Assembly (NCBI GenBank): GCA_963277665.1
Contig: OY728131.1
Span: 1,389,820,688 to 1,389,884,687, forward strand
Source: Viscum album
Lineage: Eukaryota; Streptophyta; Magnoliopsida; Santalales; Viscaceae
Direction of reading: 5' to 3'
Length of the DNA: 64,000 nt
How positions within the stretch are numbered: position 1 is the stretch's first letter; the number at the start of each line of letters is the position of its first letter. The position numbers and the translations under genes are program-made. The notes below the pieces were generated by a model. That model saw only the letters and a list, made by a program, of their open reading frames with translations, ran no database searches and had not been told where the DNA came from. Shown piece after piece: positions 63,671 to 64,000 of this stretch.

Positions 63671-64000
63671 AACTGCAAGGTAAACAAGGAAAGCCTAAGC
63701 CCAAGTAGTGCAAAGAAAAACGTTCTTAAAACTTATTAAGATTTAAATTATTCTTAATTCCCAATACATCCCAGAAACACAAGAACACAAGTCATCATGA
63801 TGCATGTACCTTTCCTAGGGTCTCTACCCTGCAATCAGTGTGGCCTCACTTGGTCGTTCGGTAGGTCCAGAGTCCTTGCATCGGATCACGGGGGGCCCTA
63901 AAATCTCGTGTCCTAGCCGGTCTTCCCTGGCCTAATTCACGCTCTAAGGTCACCCAACACAGTTTCCTTACCACCCCATGCAATACTCACTGTGCCTAAC
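63671..64000 (-). other. 5' leader of the younger element (partial)
   Basis: This is non-coding DNA between gag and the window edge. It lies upstream of gag on the - strand, so it should be the leader downstream of the primer-binding site. No TGGTATCA-type primer site appears by 64000, so the 5' LTR boundary lies beyond the window. Confidence 0.6.

Larger units (their letters stand above)
56231..64000 (-). mobile_element. Younger Tekay-type Ty3/gypsy chromovirus, 5' end outside window
   Basis: A GC-rich - strand element. Its 3' LTR is 56231-58810, followed at higher coordinates by integrase, RNase H, RT, protease and gag in order. The 5' leader runs off the right edge, so the 5' LTR and primer-binding site are not seen. 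The polyprotein would be a single gag-pol frame, but it holds seven in-frame stops (63536, 63434, 62918, 62567, 62038, 61501, 60673) and one frameshift in protease (about 62280-62340). All catalytic residues checked in RT, RNase H and integrase are intact. This copy is therefore far younger than the 15.5-27.8 kb element. A target duplication cannot be verified; the candidate at the left end is ATTCT (56226-56230). Confidence 0.88.

Overview
The window is plant nuclear DNA, most likely from a flowering plant with a large, repeat-filled genome. Every recognisable coding relic belongs to a retrotransposon: Ty3/gypsy chromoviruses of the Tekay (Del) type, and one plant L1-type LINE carrying an RNase H domain. 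I find no intact host gene, rRNA, CRISPR array or bacterial-type operon. Most of the window is very AT-rich by eye. The exceptions are a GC-rich patch at about 38.1-41.0 kb and the young element from 56.2 kb to the right edge.

Layout. 1-11,904: AT-rich DNA with no gene I can support. 11,905-35,308: a nested pair of very-long-LTR elements bounded by a perfect 5-bp target duplication (CAAGG). The outer element lies on the + strand, with LTRs of about 4.25 kb around only 2.56 kb of internal DNA that has a gag-like relic and no pol. The inner element (15,545-27,848) lies on the - strand, with LTRs of about 3.83 kb and a full-length but dead gag-pol. It landed inside the 26-bp minisatellite of the outer element's left LTR. 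The two elements are distant relatives, so four related LTR copies lie here in opposite orientations. 35,309-37,708: AT-rich, with LTR-edge-like signals near 36.4-36.7 kb. 37,709-39,538: an imperfect 370-bp inverted repeat around a GC-rich spacer. 39,539-40,998: the 3' part of another LTR with eight 25-bp tandem repeats. 43,480-45,330: a 5'-truncated LINE relic. 45.3-51.5 kb: AT-rich. About 51.5-54.2 kb: a badly eroded relative of the long LTRs. About 54.98-56.23 kb: a fragment of another, - strand LTR. 56,231-64,000: a younger Tekay element on the - strand, with its 3' LTR, integrase with chromodomain, RNase H, RT, protease and gag; its 5' LTR lies beyond the right edge.

How the parts relate. 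The window is a stratigraphy of insertions. The oldest layers have decayed to near-pure AT sequence. The young element is still GC-rich but already broken by seven in-frame stops and one frameshift. The LTRs of the 12-35 kb pair carry conserved non-coding modules: a TATA box, a GTACGTAC-centred inverted-repeat motif about 730 bp downstream, a splice-donor-like GAGGTAAG block, a 26-bp minisatellite and the palindrome CCAATGCATTGG. Some of these recur in the eroded copies at 51.9-53.7 and 55.5 kb. They are the most unusual signal in the window. All similarity statements are by eye.
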